The position numbers and the translations under genes are program-made. From assembly GCA_964398945.1 (NCBI GenBank), contig CAYNOT010000009.1, positions 1-64,000 of the forward strand: DNA of 64,000 nucleotides, in the 5' to 3' direction. Shown piece after piece: positions 17,268 through 25,997 of this stretch (within the stretch, counting starts at the first letter, position 1; each line of letters begins with the position of its first letter). The DNA comes from JBGTGG01 sp964398945 (GTDB taxonomy: Bacteria; Bacteroidota; Bacteroidia; Cytophagales; Cyclobacteriaceae). The notes beneath the pieces were generated by a model. It had not been told where the DNA came from, did not search any database, and saw only the letters and a list, made by a program, of their open reading frames with translations.

Positions 17268-17563
17268 TCTTCAATAATGTCAAGATCAACATCAGAAAAA
17301 TTGTTTCTTTCCTTCGCATAATACTTTATGGTTTCAGGGTCTTTTGCCTGAGACTCTATTCTTTTGTAAAGGGCTGCCTTGTTTTTCCTTAATTTTTCAA
17401 CTGCCCTTTGAAAGTTTGACTCTGCAATAGCCGAGCGTATTAAAATACCCTCTTCCGTTTCTTCAATTACAACTTTCTCCAGTTTGTATTTCTTAATCAT
17501 TTCAGAAGGTAAAATAACAGCCTTGCTATTTCCTACCGATGTCAATGTTTTAATCATACCCAA
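17264..17563 (-). CDS. AbrB/MazE-type antitoxin
   Basis: A 99-residue protein starting MGMIKTLTSVGNSKAVILPS, the swapped-hairpin AbrB DNA-binding fold, followed by EMIKKYKLEKVVIEETEEGI. The C-terminal half (RAVEKLRKNKAALYKRI and an acidic tail SDVDLDIIEE) would wrap the toxin. It is the antitoxin and autorepressor for the PemK-like toxin; the overlapping ATGA junction ties their translation together. The start matches the family and no earlier start is needed. Confidence 0.87.
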   Translation of the reverse strand: MGMIKTLTSVGNSKAVILPSEMIKKYKLEKVVIEETEEGILIRSAIAESNFQRAVEKLRKNKAALYKRIESQAKDPETIKYYAKERNNFSDVDLDIIEE

Positions 17564-17715
17564 ATATACGAAAGGTTATAACAATGTTATAACTATTTAT
17601 CATTTTTATTAGATAGCTTGATATTGTCCGGGTCTTGCAATCTTGACTTTCCGCACAAACGGCAACACAGCCCAAAGCTATTTAAACAACTTGTCGGCTC
17701 AATTAGCGGATAACG

Positions 17716-17732
17716 GAAGAACATTGTATAAC
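17716..17732 (+). repeat. Dispersed repeat copy D (core only)
   Basis: Core GAAGAACATTGTATAAC, 16 of 17 identical to copy B, without the CCCGATG hairpin. It lies in the divergent gap between two toxin-antitoxin operons. Confidence 0.6.
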
Positions 17733-17750
17733 CCTTTCCTTTACACTTTG

Positions 17751-17774
17751 ATATATGTCAAATATGACATATAT
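17751..17774. promoter_or_regulatory. Perfect palindrome, putative HigA operator
   Basis: ATATATGTCA-AATA-TGACATATAT, 10-bp arms with a 4-nt centre, ending 17 bp before the HigB-like start. The position over the promoter and the neighbouring HTH antitoxin fit autorepression. Confidence 0.75.
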
Positions 17775-17791
17775 TTGTAAATGAAAACAAT

Positions 17792-18112
17792 ATGGATAAA
17801 CCGCTTGTTTGGCTGTATGGTGAAGTGAAATCACCACCTTTTTCAGTGAGTGCTCGTATTGAGGCTGGCTTATTATTGCGCAGGCTTCAGCAGGGTGAAA
17901 ACCTGCCCATGCCGCACTCGCGTCCGATGCCTACGATCGGCAAACGGTGCCATGAACTTCGTATACATGATGCCAATGCAACCTGGAGAATTGTATATCG
18001 GACCGATCCGGACGCGATTGTTGTTTTGGAAGTTTTTGAAAAGAAAACACGACCAACGCCAAAGCAAGTGATTGACAATTGTAAACAGCGGATTCGAAAG
18101 TATGATAACTAA
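17792..18112 (+). CDS. HigB-like toxin (phage Gp49-like, RelE superfamily)
   Basis: A 106-residue protein with the Gp49/HigB-like signature: VWLYGEVKSPPFSVSARIEA, then GLLLRRLQQGE, LPHSRPMP-like (NLPMPHSRPMPTIG), CHELRIHDANATWRIVYRTD and VVLEVFEKKTRPTP. These are the conserved basic residues of RelE-fold mRNA interferases. The antitoxin gene follows 15 bp later, the reversed order (toxin first) typical of HigBA. Expression is probably controlled from the palindrome just upstream. Looks complete. Confidence 0.9.
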   Translation: MDKPLVWLYGEVKSPPFSVSARIEAGLLLRRLQQGENLPMPHSRPMPTIGKRCHELRIHDANATWRIVYRTDPDAIVVLEVFEKKTRPTPKQVIDNCKQRIRKYDN

Positions 18113-18127
18113 TAAAAGAGTATAAAA

Positions 18128-18439
18128 ATGAATAGTGCAAAGAAAAAACGTCTTGAAGCAAATGGCTGGAAGGTTGGTAATACTGTGGAATTCCTGAACC
18201 TTTCGTCTGAAGAAGTTGCCTATATTGAGCTTAAACTTGCCTTGAGCAAAGCTCTCCAGGAGCTACGCAAATCCAAAAAAATTACTCAAGTTGACCTTGC
18301 CAGACGCATAAAATCAAGTCAATCAAGAGTAGCCAAGATGGAAGCCGCTGATACTTCGGTCACTATAGACCTTATGTTTCGCTCACTGTTTGCACTTGGT
18401 GCATCCAGAAAGAAGGTGGTTGGAATGTTGGTAGATTAA
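18128..18439 (+). CDS. HigA-like XRE-family antitoxin
   Basis: A 103-residue protein with a short N-terminal arm (GWKVGNTVEFLNLSSEEVAY) and a lambda-repressor-like HTH: LRKSKKITQVDLARRIKSSQ followed by SRVAKMEAAD. It is the antitoxin of the preceding HigB-like toxin and probably binds the palindrome at 17751-17774. Gene order and 15-bp spacing are normal for this family. No defects seen. Confidence 0.9.
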   Translation: MNSAKKKRLEANGWKVGNTVEFLNLSSEEVAYIELKLALSKALQELRKSKKITQVDLARRIKSSQSRVAKMEAADTSVTIDLMFRSLFALGASRKKVVGMLVD

Positions 18440-18529
18440 ATAGTTTGTAGGCTCTTGCCAGCACGTTCCGATGAACCATTGTAGCTGCCAGTCCGTGCAT
18501 CTAACAATGATTTAAGATGAGTGACCTCC

Positions 18530-19345
18530 TCACCCTCCCAGCCCGGGCAGGTGAAACCCATTTATGTACCAATACCCCGATTCATACTCGAAGCATATTT
18601 CTATAGGGCCCTGATGAAACAAACTTGATTGGCTGGAGTGGGCATGGTATGCCAGTTGACCCTGCACCTCCCCCGCTCCTTGTTCAACATCAAAAATCAC
18701 TTGCTTAATTTCCAGCTTGTCAATATGAAAAGTACGGTTTTCCTGGAAAGCAAGAGTGATAGCTGATATCTCATCAGAGTTGTAATCCTTTCCTTTGAAA
18801 GTGATTATATCATCTAACTGAAAAACATCAAACTCTGAATTCCATTTTCGGTGAAGCAAACTTTCAACAAATTCGGTCGCATATCTACGCAGGTCATATT
18901 CATGGTTGGGATGAAATTCTTCGTATATGAAATGATACACCATTCCTTCGATTGATATATCGTCCATCTCGTGTTCAAAGAGTTCTTCCGTGATGAATTT
19001 ATAAATTACTGCGTCTTCATACTCGCAACAACAATCCAGCGCTATTCCTTTTCTGCCCATTAAAGAAAGCAGTTCTTCCAATGCTTTTGGAATTTCTTCT
19101 CCCGGCAGGTCATCCAGCTTCCTGAAATCAGGACGGCCAATGGCGTCATACACTTTTACCCTCTGCGAATCTTTATATTGCTGCTCGAATTCGTACATCC
19201 GGTTAAGCCATTGGTTTTCTGCTTCAGGGGTAAGCAAAGAGGTCTCTGACTGTTTCATCCCGTGTTCCAGTTCAAGTTTGAGCTTAAGCAATTCGTTTTC
19301 TGCTTTGAGTTCATCTTCGGGGTTAAGCGGATTTTGAGGTTCCAT
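18530..19345 (-). CDS. Unknown cytosolic protein
   Basis: A 271-residue acidic protein without signal or membrane segment. The N-terminal 45 residues form a charged coiled coil (EDELKAENELLKLKLELEHG). The middle contains IALDCCCEYEDAVIYKFITE, and the C-terminus ends in a beta-rich, aromatic segment (ICFEYESGYWYINGFHLPG). I recognise no family. It begins 3 bp after the RelE/ParE-like gene ends, so it is probably the third gene of that toxin-antitoxin operon, though its link to the pair is unclear. Confidence 0.65.
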   Translation of the reverse strand: MEPQNPLNPEDELKAENELLKLKLELEHGMKQSETSLLTPEAENQWLNRMYEFEQQYKDSQRVKVYDAIGRPDFRKLDDLPGEEIPKALEELLSLMGRKGIALDCCCEYEDAVIYKFITEELFEHEMDDISIEGMVYHFIYEEFHPNHEYDLRRYATEFVESLLHRKWNSEFDVFQLDDIITFKGKDYNSDEISAITLAFQENRTFHIDKLEIKQVIFDVEQGAGEVQGQLAYHAHSSQSSLFHQGPIEICFEYESGYWYINGFHLPGLGG

Positions 19346-19347
19346 GT

Positions 19348-19644
19348 TTAGTATTCTTTTGGTTCCTGTTTTACGTGCCGGATGCGCAATATCCTGATTT
19401 GAGTACCTGTGATTTTGTAAGCAATACGAAACGATAATACTTCATAGGCCCGAAAATGTCCGGGATTGTCTTTCTTGAATTTATCTGGCGGATGGCGTTC
19501 AGGATTGGGGATAATACTTTGCATGGAAGCCACTATTTTTTTTTCTACCCGCTCAGCCTGAAGGACAGAATCCTCGCTGATTCTTTTGAGAGCTTGCGCC
19601 AAAAATTTTGAAGGCTGTTTGTTCCAGACGATTACTCTCTCCAT
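19348..19644 (-). CDS. RelE/ParE-family toxin
   Basis: A 98-residue protein of the RelE/ParE fold: VIVWNKQPSKFLAQALKRI, a helical pair, DNPGHFRAYEVLSFRIAYKI with the conserved arginine and tyrosine of the family, and IRILRIRHVKQEP ending in the typical RH..Q. Such toxins cleave ribosome-bound mRNA or poison gyrase. The gene overlaps the preceding antitoxin gene by 13 bp. Intact by length. Confidence 0.85.
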   Translation of the reverse strand: MERVIVWNKQPSKFLAQALKRISEDSVLQAERVEKKIVASMQSIIPNPERHPPDKFKKDNPGHFRAYEVLSFRIAYKITGTQIRILRIRHVKQEPKEY

Positions 19645-19862
19645 GAACGGATTTCTTTCAGCGCATCTTCATGGGTTAAAAAATCACCTTTTTCTATTTC
19701 GGCATCAGCCTCTTCTAATTCCCTGTTGTATTGTTCAATGCTGATTCGCCCTTCATTCTTCAACCCGTAGTGCAGCATGGATTTTAAAACCCGTATCAAC
19801 GACAGGTCATCTATTTGTTGAATTTCCTTTATTAAAAGCGCTTTCTCAGAATGGATGTCCAT
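19632..19862 (-). CDS. Antitoxin of RelE/ParE pair
   Basis: A 76-residue protein with an N-terminal helix MDIHSEKALLIKEIQQIDDL, VLKSMLHYGLKNE and an acidic C-terminal segment ending THEDALKEIRSW. Small proteins of this layout (EKALLIKEIQQIDDLSL) commonly precede RelE/ParE-type toxin genes in Bacteroidota. No DNA-binding fold is obvious; assignment rests on size, position and the 13-bp overlap with the toxin gene. Confidence 0.8.
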   Translation of the reverse strand: MDIHSEKALLIKEIQQIDDLSLIRVLKSMLHYGLKNEGRISIEQYNRELEEADAEIEKGDFLTHEDALKEIRSWRE

Positions 19863-20018
19863 AGATATCTTTAAAGTTTAATGTTCTGTTGTTTAAATTT
19901 CCCTCATTAAAGATAAGAAAACAAAAGAAAACCTCCGACAGCTCTACAACAAGCCTCAAAAAATGATTATCGAAATGAAGATTTCAACGATTACCTAAAC
20001 GTTACCTGGAAAAACCCG

Positions 20019-22622
20019 TCACAACTTCGGCAACTTAAAGCGCATTACTACTTCACCTGTCTGCCGGTCGATTTCAATTTTTTGGTTCTCAATTCCCATA
20101 TCTTTCCCGGTAGACATTTTGAACAGGCTGGCCAGGAACTGCATACCGTGGTTCATCACTTTCTCCATCGTCTCAGTTTGTTGTGAATCGCCCTGCTCCT
20201 GCCCGACAAGAATTTCGTCTGAAATTTCTTCTTTCGTTACTTCCTCAAGTGCTTCTTCAACAAGTGCATGTTCTTCCGGCAGGGTTGCTTCCGGTGTGAC
20301 AAAATCCGGTTCAGAAAAGCCTGCCATAATACCTTCCAGTTGCTGGAGGAACTGTGCTTTGCCTGAGGCGGAAAAATCCACGGTATCAAGCGTGTTGTTA
20401 TTGTTCAGCACGCCATCAAAAAGATTTTGCTTCAGGTTAAGGCCGGAGGCGATACTTGTTTCAATGGAAGTGCGCGTTATAAAGTTGATAACAGTGAGGT
20501 TCTTGCTGCGCTGCCCCAGCCTGTCAATGCGCCCGATGCGCTGATTTTTCTTTGCCGGGTTCCAGGGCAATTCAAAGTTAATTACTGTGTCGGCTACCTG
20601 CAGGTTAAGTCCCGACCCTCCCGCTTCGGTGGACAGAAAGATTTTACAGTGCGGATCGGTTTCAAATTTTTTCACAAGCTTATCCCTGTTCTTTACCGCT
20701 ACCTGGCCGCTGAGTTGAGCGTAACCTATACCACATTCGTTCAGCATCTTGCCGATCAGGTTAAGCATAGTTACCCACTCCGAAAAGATGATCACCTTTC
20801 CGTCTTTGTTGGGCAGGTCAAGCTTATCAAGCAATATTCCTTTCAACTCATTCAGCTTCGGTGATATATGCGATTCTTTATCCACCAGAAAAGTGGAATC
20901 GCACACCATGCGCATGTTGGCCATCAGCAACATCAGCTTTTGCTGGTCGTAAGGCGATATGAATTTTTTCCTGAGAATAGACGCGATACCTTTGGCATAA
21001 TTGGCATGGTACATCTGCTGTTGTTCATGAAAGGCAACGGGAACGGTGATCTCTGTAACCTTGGGAAGATCTTTGAGTACTTCTTTTTTTTCTCTCCGGA
21101 TCACCAAAGGCTTCAGGCGTTCGTTGAGTTGCTGAAGGTTGAAATACCCGGTGATCTTGGTTTTATTGGAGCGGTCGAAATAACAATGTTGGTACGAAAA
21201 TTCCCATAACGGTGTGAGGTAATTGGGATCGGCAAACTGAACAATGGAATATAAATCGATCAGCCGGTTCTCAATGGGAGTGCCGGTAATTACAAGCGCA
21301 TGTTTCCGGTTGAGCAACTTAATGCTCTGCGCAGTAACAGTAGAAAAATTCTTGATCTTCTGTGCTTCATCCAGAATGATAAAGTCCGGCTGGATATGGT
21401 TGATCTCCTGCCAGTCGCGCAACACCGTTTCATAATTTACGATGAGAAAATATGCCTTGCTTTCCCGGTATAGTTTTGCACGCTGTTCCGGGAATCCATC
21501 GACAACCTCCCCTTCTTCAATTGAAAATTTGCTGATCTCCTGTTTCCATTGTTCCTTGAGCGAAGCAGGACAAATAATGAGTGTGCGCGTAAAACCAAAA
21601 ATCTTTTTCTTCATTACCGCAGTGGCTATTGCCTGAAGGGTTTTCCCCAACCCCATTTCATCTGCAATAACAGCGCCTTCCCGGAACGTGGCAAAAGCAA
21701 CACCCTCTTTTTGATAGGGAAACAATTCTGTTCTAAGCAATGAATAATCAAGCGTTACCTCCTGTCGTACTGTTTCCAGCATTTCGCGGTCCCATGCCTT
21801 CTTCACTTTTTCTTCTACTTCCGGTCGGATCAAAATACCAGTGTATTGTTTAGCATCACGGATAAACAACAAAAAATCTTTGACGGCATCATCCTGTATG
21901 AAGTTGCTTTGACCAAAATATTTCTCAAGCAGTTTATCGACCTCAGGTTTTAACGGATGCGGGTAGTACCATGTAATACGGTACTCGTTTAGCGGATCGA
22001 GATAGACTTCTACAAACGGGTACTTTTTGCTTAACCGGTTATACAGCTTGCGGTTGGATTTCAGCCGGGCAAATGCGTACATAATATGCTTCGTGGTGCC
22101 CAACTTGTTTGTTTTCATATCTGGATTATCAATGTATCCTGTTTCGTTTTTGAAATCCCGAAGTGTTATTTTATAGCTTATTCCTTTTTCATTGGTGAGA
22201 ATGTGCTCGCCAAAAATATTGTCGGCAAACTTTATTTTGTATTTGGCCTTATCTGCTTTTTCCCTACGTTCACTCAGCACTCTTTTTATCATTCCTTCGC
22301 GCGTATAGGCTTTTCCCTGAAGGGCTGGCCTTGCCTCCTTCATCTTTTCCAGTTCTTCCTTCACTTGCATGAGGGCAGCAATACCGTACGCATCCCACTG
22401 GTTTCTTTTACCATTCAGGATGTAGCCCACTCCATCGCCTGGTACTTCGATGGTTACCTCAATATCCCCTCCCTCGTCATCAATGACAAGGTCGACCATA
22501 TTGATGGACAGGCTTAACACCTGGCATCGTGCATCTTCGTAAAGGGATTTTCCTTTTAAGTAATCGTTGGGGGTCGTTGATTTTTTTAACTTGGCAAGTA
22601 GTGCATTTACAGGTTTGATCAT
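20019..22622 (-). CDS. SNF2-family DEAD-like helicase
   Basis: An 867-residue protein from the ATG at 22622 (MIKPVNALLAKLKK); a TTG 24 bp upstream is the alternative. Residues 1-300 are a family-specific N-terminal region. The SNF2 motor follows: Q-like LFPYQKEGVAF, motif I IADEMGLGKT (about 319-328), motif Ia ICPASLKEQW, motif II FIILDEAQKIKN, motif III VITGTPIENRL, motif V LSTEAGGSGLNL and motif VI QRIGRIDRLGQ. Motif II is DEAQ rather than DEAH. The acidic C-terminal tail is of unknown role. SNF2 ATPases translocate on double-stranded DNA and remodel bound proteins. It is divergent from the DUF2779 gene with a 193-bp shared promoter region holding a perfect palindrome. Confidence 0.93.
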   Translation of the reverse strand: MIKPVNALLAKLKKSTTPNDYLKGKSLYEDARCQVLSLSINMVDLVIDDEGGDIEVTIEVPGDGVGYILNGKRNQWDAYGIAALMQVKEELEKMKEARPALQGKAYTREGMIKRVLSERREKADKAKYKIKFADNIFGEHILTNEKGISYKITLRDFKNETGYIDNPDMKTNKLGTTKHIMYAFARLKSNRKLYNRLSKKYPFVEVYLDPLNEYRITWYYPHPLKPEVDKLLEKYFGQSNFIQDDAVKDFLLFIRDAKQYTGILIRPEVEEKVKKAWDREMLETVRQEVTLDYSLLRTELFPYQKEGVAFATFREGAVIADEMGLGKTLQAIATAVMKKKIFGFTRTLIICPASLKEQWKQEISKFSIEEGEVVDGFPEQRAKLYRESKAYFLIVNYETVLRDWQEINHIQPDFIILDEAQKIKNFSTVTAQSIKLLNRKHALVITGTPIENRLIDLYSIVQFADPNYLTPLWEFSYQHCYFDRSNKTKITGYFNLQQLNERLKPLVIRREKKEVLKDLPKVTEITVPVAFHEQQQMYHANYAKGIASILRKKFISPYDQQKLMLLMANMRMVCDSTFLVDKESHISPKLNELKGILLDKLDLPNKDGKVIIFSEWVTMLNLIGKMLNECGIGYAQLSGQVAVKNRDKLVKKFETDPHCKIFLSTEAGGSGLNLQVADTVINFELPWNPAKKNQRIGRIDRLGQRSKNLTVINFITRTSIETSIASGLNLKQNLFDGVLNNNNTLDTVDFSASGKAQFLQQLEGIMAGFSEPDFVTPEATLPEEHALVEEALEEVTKEEISDEILVGQEQGDSQQTETMEKVMNHGMQFLASLFKMSTGKDMGIENQKIEIDRQTGEVVMRFKLPKL

Positions 22623-22781
22623 TTTCAAATTAGTATTGGGAGACAAGATAAATAAATTTGATTATTCAGGATGAGGTATTCAAAATTTTCAGGACCAATC
22701 TTGGCCATTCCATCTTTAATACAAATAATTGGTTTTTGACTATATTTCCTAAAATTGATTTTAGTTACGACATACTTTGTC

Positions 22782-22804
22782 ATACTAAATCATTTATTTA
22801 GTAT
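22782..22804. promoter_or_regulatory. Perfect palindrome before DUF2779 gene
   Basis: ATACTAAAT-CATTT-ATTTAGTAT, 9-bp arms and 5-nt centre, ending 12 bp before the start codon of the + strand gene. The sequence before it (GACATACTTTGTC) is also partly symmetric. Position suggests an operator controlling one or both divergent genes; no T-run follows, so a terminator is unlikely. Confidence 0.55.
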
Positions 22805-22815
22805 TTGATTAAATT

Positions 22816-24813
22816 ATGCATCGTTATCTAACTAAATCCCGGTTTAAGCTCTCACTGGAATGCGCTACCAAATTATTCTACACCGATAAAAAGGAGTATG
22901 CCGACCAGAAAAGTACCGATTCATTTCTTTGGGAACTCGCCAAAGGAGGAATGCAAGTTGGCGAGTTAGCCAAATTCTATTTTTCAAATGATGTATCTAA
23001 CATCACTGTAAACACCAGGCCTTATGAGTACGACAAGACGATTGAGGAAACAAAAAGACGCCTCGCATTGGGCCCGGGAACCGTTATCGCAGAGGGAGGA
23101 TTTCTTCATGCCAACTGCTATGTGCGTGCTGATATAATCGAAGTAAAGAAAGAGGGCTTATACCTTTACGAGGTGAAAGCAAAGTCGTGGAGTGCTGAAA
23201 CGGAGTTTACAAAGAAAAATGGAACTCCTGCTTCCAATTGGTTTGAGTATCTCTACGATGTGGCCTTTCAAAAATGGGTGATTGAAAAGGCCACCGGGCA
23301 AAAAGTATTTCCACGCCTGATGCTCGTAAATAAAGATGTCGTCTGCGATGTGCCCGGATTAGCGAAGCATTTTAAAATTATTAAAAAACAATCAGGAGAG
23401 ACAGAACTTGAAATAACACCCGGCTTAAAGAAGGAACAATTAGGCCGGGAACTGTTAGTGAAAGTTTCGGTCGATGACATTTGTAAATGGATTGAAGCCA
23501 ATCCGGTTGAAACCGAACTGGAAGGCACTTATTCTTTTGAAGAATATATCTCTTTTGTAAGCAACCATTACATAGACAACAAGAAGATAATAACACCGGT
23601 AGGAAGTAAATGCAGTGGCTGCGAATTTCATACAAACAAAGATGAGGGTAGCGCTAATCTGAAATCGGGAATGAAAGAATGCTGGGTTAGCCAAACTCCC
23701 TTAACTGAAAAGCAATTTGACGAGGAGGATTTGGTTTTGGAATTATGGTCCGGCAAAGGCGGCTCCCCAGTTAAAAAATTAACGGATACAAATATTTATC
23801 TGTTAAAAGATAGTGAGCGGACTCACTTTGATTCAAAATTGACAGATGGGATTGATGAACTCACCAGCCATCAACGAAGGGAAATTCAAATACAAAAATT
23901 ACGGGCCAAAGATGCCACTCCACACCTGGAGTTGAATGGCCTCAAAGCAGAGATGGGGAAATGGCAATACCCGTATCACTTTATCGATTTTGAAACCAGC
24001 GCCATGCCTATGCCCTGGCACAAAGGTGTAAAACCATACGAAACAATTGCCTTTCAATTCAGTCATCACATCATGCAGGCCGATGGTTCAGTGGCGCATC
24101 AAAATCAATTCCTTGATTTCGAGCCGGGGCATTTCCCTAATTTTGATTTTGCCGATGCGTTAATGAAAGCTGTTGGAAACCAAGGCACCATCTTCCGGTA
24201 TCACAATCACGAAAACACCTGCCTGCGAAGCATTCGCCATCAACTGGTGAAAGTGAATGAAGTGCCCGGTAAAGAAATGCTGATTGATTTTATTGATTCC
24301 ATAACGCAATGGAAAGTAGCAGATGGGAAAAAAATGCAAACAACGGCTGGTCTCCGCAACATGGTGGACTTGTACGATGTAGTGCTAAAATACTATTACT
24401 CGCCTTACGCGAAAGGCTCCAATTCACTAAAATACATTTTGCCAGCGGTCATTCATGATTTTCCAATCCTAAAGGAAAAGTATGGTAAACCCTTGTATGG
24501 CAGAAAGGCCCAAATTCCTTCCTTGAATTACGAGAGCAAAACCTGGATTGTAGAGGAGCATAACTTTGATCCTTACAAAACGCTGGAACCCGTTTTCGAA
24601 GAGTACCAGCGCGAGGCATTGGATAATTTGGTTGGTGATTTACAAGGGCTTGCCGATGGTGGTGCAGCTATGATGGCCTACAACATGTTGCAGTTTTCGG
24701 AAATCCCGCCCGGTCAGCGAGAAAAAATACGGGATGCATTATTACGCTATTGCGAACTTGATACTTTGGCCATGGTCATTCTGGTAGAAGGCCTTCGGTC
24801 ACAACTAAAATAA
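22816..24813 (+). CDS. DUF2779 protein: Cas4-like nuclease plus DEDD exonuclease
   Basis: A 665-residue, two-part protein. Residues 1-290 carry features of a Cas4/AddB-type PD-(D/E)XK nuclease with an iron-sulfur cluster: cysteine 16 (LECATKLFY), VRAD with aspartate 106, YEVKAK with glutamate 119 and lysine 121, and the cysteines C266, C269 (KCSGCEFH) and C289 (KECW). The DUF2779 part begins YHFIDFETSAMPMPW (D391, E393) and continues with HNHENTCL, DLYDVVLKYYY and the terminal YCELDTLAMV, consistent with a DEDD (DnaQ-like) exonuclease. All key residues of both parts are present. Bacterial DUF2779 proteins are found near DNA-processing genes; the substrate is not established. Divergent from the SNF2 helicase. 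Confidence 0.85.
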   Translation: MHRYLTKSRFKLSLECATKLFYTDKKEYADQKSTDSFLWELAKGGMQVGELAKFYFSNDVSNITVNTRPYEYDKTIEETKRRLALGPGTVIAEGGFLHANCYVRADIIEVKKEGLYLYEVKAKSWSAETEFTKKNGTPASNWFEYLYDVAFQKWVIEKATGQKVFPRLMLVNKDVVCDVPGLAKHFKIIKKQSGETELEITPGLKKEQLGRELLVKVSVDDICKWIEANPVETELEGTYSFEEYISFVSNHYIDNKKIITPVGSKCSGCEFHTNKDEGSANLKSGMKECWVSQTPLTEKQFDEEDLVLELWSGKGGSPVKKLTDTNIYLLKDSERTHFDSKLTDGIDELTSHQRREIQIQKLRAKDATPHLELNGLKAEMGKWQYPYHFIDFETSAMPMPWHKGVKPYETIAFQFSHHIMQADGSVAHQNQFLDFEPGHFPNFDFADALMKAVGNQGTIFRYHNHENTCLRSIRHQLVKVNEVPGKEMLIDFIDSITQWKVADGKKMQTTAGLRNMVDLYDVVLKYYYSPYAKGSNSLKYILPAVIHDFPILKEKYGKPLYGRKAQIPSLNYESKTWIVEEHNFDPYKTLEPVFEEYQREALDNLVGDLQGLADGGAAMMAYNMLQFSEIPPGQREKIRDALLRYCELDTLAMVILVEGLRSQLK

Positions 24814-24855
24814 GTTGAAAACATTATAGCCTTTCAATAGAGTAAATCACCTTCC

Positions 24856-25473
24856 TTACCTCTTCGTACTTTTTCGGGCATGGAGGTATTCATATAAATT
24901 TTTAGCATAGTAATAGGAAGGACTTGGCAATACACCAGAAACAGAGTACTGTCTTACAATTGACTTAAATACTTTTACACAACCGGCATCAAGTCCATTG
25001 TATAAGTCGGGCCTTTGCTTGTTGAAATTCCTTCTCAATTCAATTGCTTGTGCAGGCGGTATCCGCAGTATCATAGAGGCAATATATTCGAATTGATGCG
25101 GCAACATCAAATAGCCATTCGTAGATTCCAGGATATGCGCAAGGGCAGAATCATGCAAAGGCAATCTTTTTAAGAACGCCTTTTTAAATTGAGCTTTTGT
25201 CAAGAGAGTATAATACGTGGTAAGAATAAGGCAATCAGCAAAAGAGTATTTGCGTTTTATTTGAAGCAATTCATTAAAACATAAAGCAGGTGGCTTTCCA
25301 TTGAATCTTTCCACTATGGCAATAAATACCACTTTGGGCAATGTTTCATCGGTTGTAACCAGGTGGATATATTTCTCAGGAGTGCCAGTAAAAATACTTG
25401 TATCCATACGAGGAAAAGCCTCCTTCACAAGCGGATGCTCTCCATGGGTAATTTGTTCAATTAGCTTTTTCAT
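24856..25473 (-). CDS. Unknown protein, third gene of three
   Basis: A 205-residue protein from ATG 25473 (MKKLIEQITHGEHPLVKEAF); the frame is open to 25518, but this internal start avoids overlapping far into the preceding gene. It is soluble and mostly helical (KAQFKKAFLKRLPLHDSALA; IPPAQAIELRRNFNKQRPDL). No family is known to me. It overlaps the preceding gene by 17 bp and is the last gene of a three-gene operon divergent from a WYL regulator. Confidence 0.65.
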   Translation of the reverse strand: MKKLIEQITHGEHPLVKEAFPRMDTSIFTGTPEKYIHLVTTDETLPKVVFIAIVERFNGKPPALCFNELLQIKRKYSFADCLILTTYYTLLTKAQFKKAFLKRLPLHDSALAHILESTNGYLMLPHQFEYIASMILRIPPAQAIELRRNFNKQRPDLYNGLDAGCVKVFKSIVRQYSVSGVLPSPSYYYAKNLYEYLHARKSTKR

Positions 25474-25987
25474 CCTTGTGACAGGCAGGTTTACAAAAAA
25501 CAATATCAACGAGCACACCCGACAGGACTAACGTTACCTGAATTTCAGAATATAATTTCCTCCCCTTCATGATGGCATAAACAGGAGGAATAACGTTCGA
25601 TGAACTGTTCCCTGAATAGTAATCCAGCAGATCAAGGGTCATCACTTTTGCAAAATCAAAATCATCCACGGTTTTTACCCGGTGCAGCTTTAGCCCGGCC
25701 TGTGAAGCGGGAAATTGGATTTCATATTCCCGGCAAATTCTCCTGCTGTTCACCACCATTTTCTGATACTCCAGAACACTGGGCTGTCGTCCTTGCCATT
25801 GAGGTTTCCTTAACTCATTGCTTACATAGTCCGCCAAAAATTCGGGAGACCACACGGAATAGGTTAGGCGTTGAAGATTCTCCCGCGCCTCCTCTGCAAA
25901 GATGTAAAACCGTTTGGGGCCCAGCAATTGAGAAAGAAGCTGCATAGAAGCAATTGCATTAATAAAATTATCCTGATCGTTGTACAT
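25457..25987 (-). CDS. Unknown protein, second gene of three
   Basis: A 176-residue soluble protein (MYNDQDNFINAIASMQLLSQ). It contains FYIFAEEARENLQRLTYSVW and a basic stretch VVNSRRICREYEIQFP, and ends in CKPACHKDEKAN with a CxxxC. No family recognised. It lies 10 bp behind the UVR-motif gene and overlaps the following gene, so the three are co-transcribed. Confidence 0.65.
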   Translation of the reverse strand: MYNDQDNFINAIASMQLLSQLLGPKRFYIFAEEARENLQRLTYSVWSPEFLADYVSNELRKPQWQGRQPSVLEYQKMVVNSRRICREYEIQFPASQAGLKLHRVKTVDDFDFAKVMTLDLLDYYSGNSSSNVIPPVYAIMKGRKLYSEIQVTLVLSGVLVDIVFCKPACHKDEKAN

Positions 25988-25997
25988 GAAAGTTTGT

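Noticed and set aside
3291..17732. Repeat family as integron attC sites
   Set aside because: Only one end (GTATAAC) resembles attC; no matching second core, no integrase, and spacing is irregular. Kept only as an alternative in the findings.
22782..22804. Palindrome as a terminator
   Set aside because: It lies 12 bp before a start codon between divergent genes and lacks a T-run.
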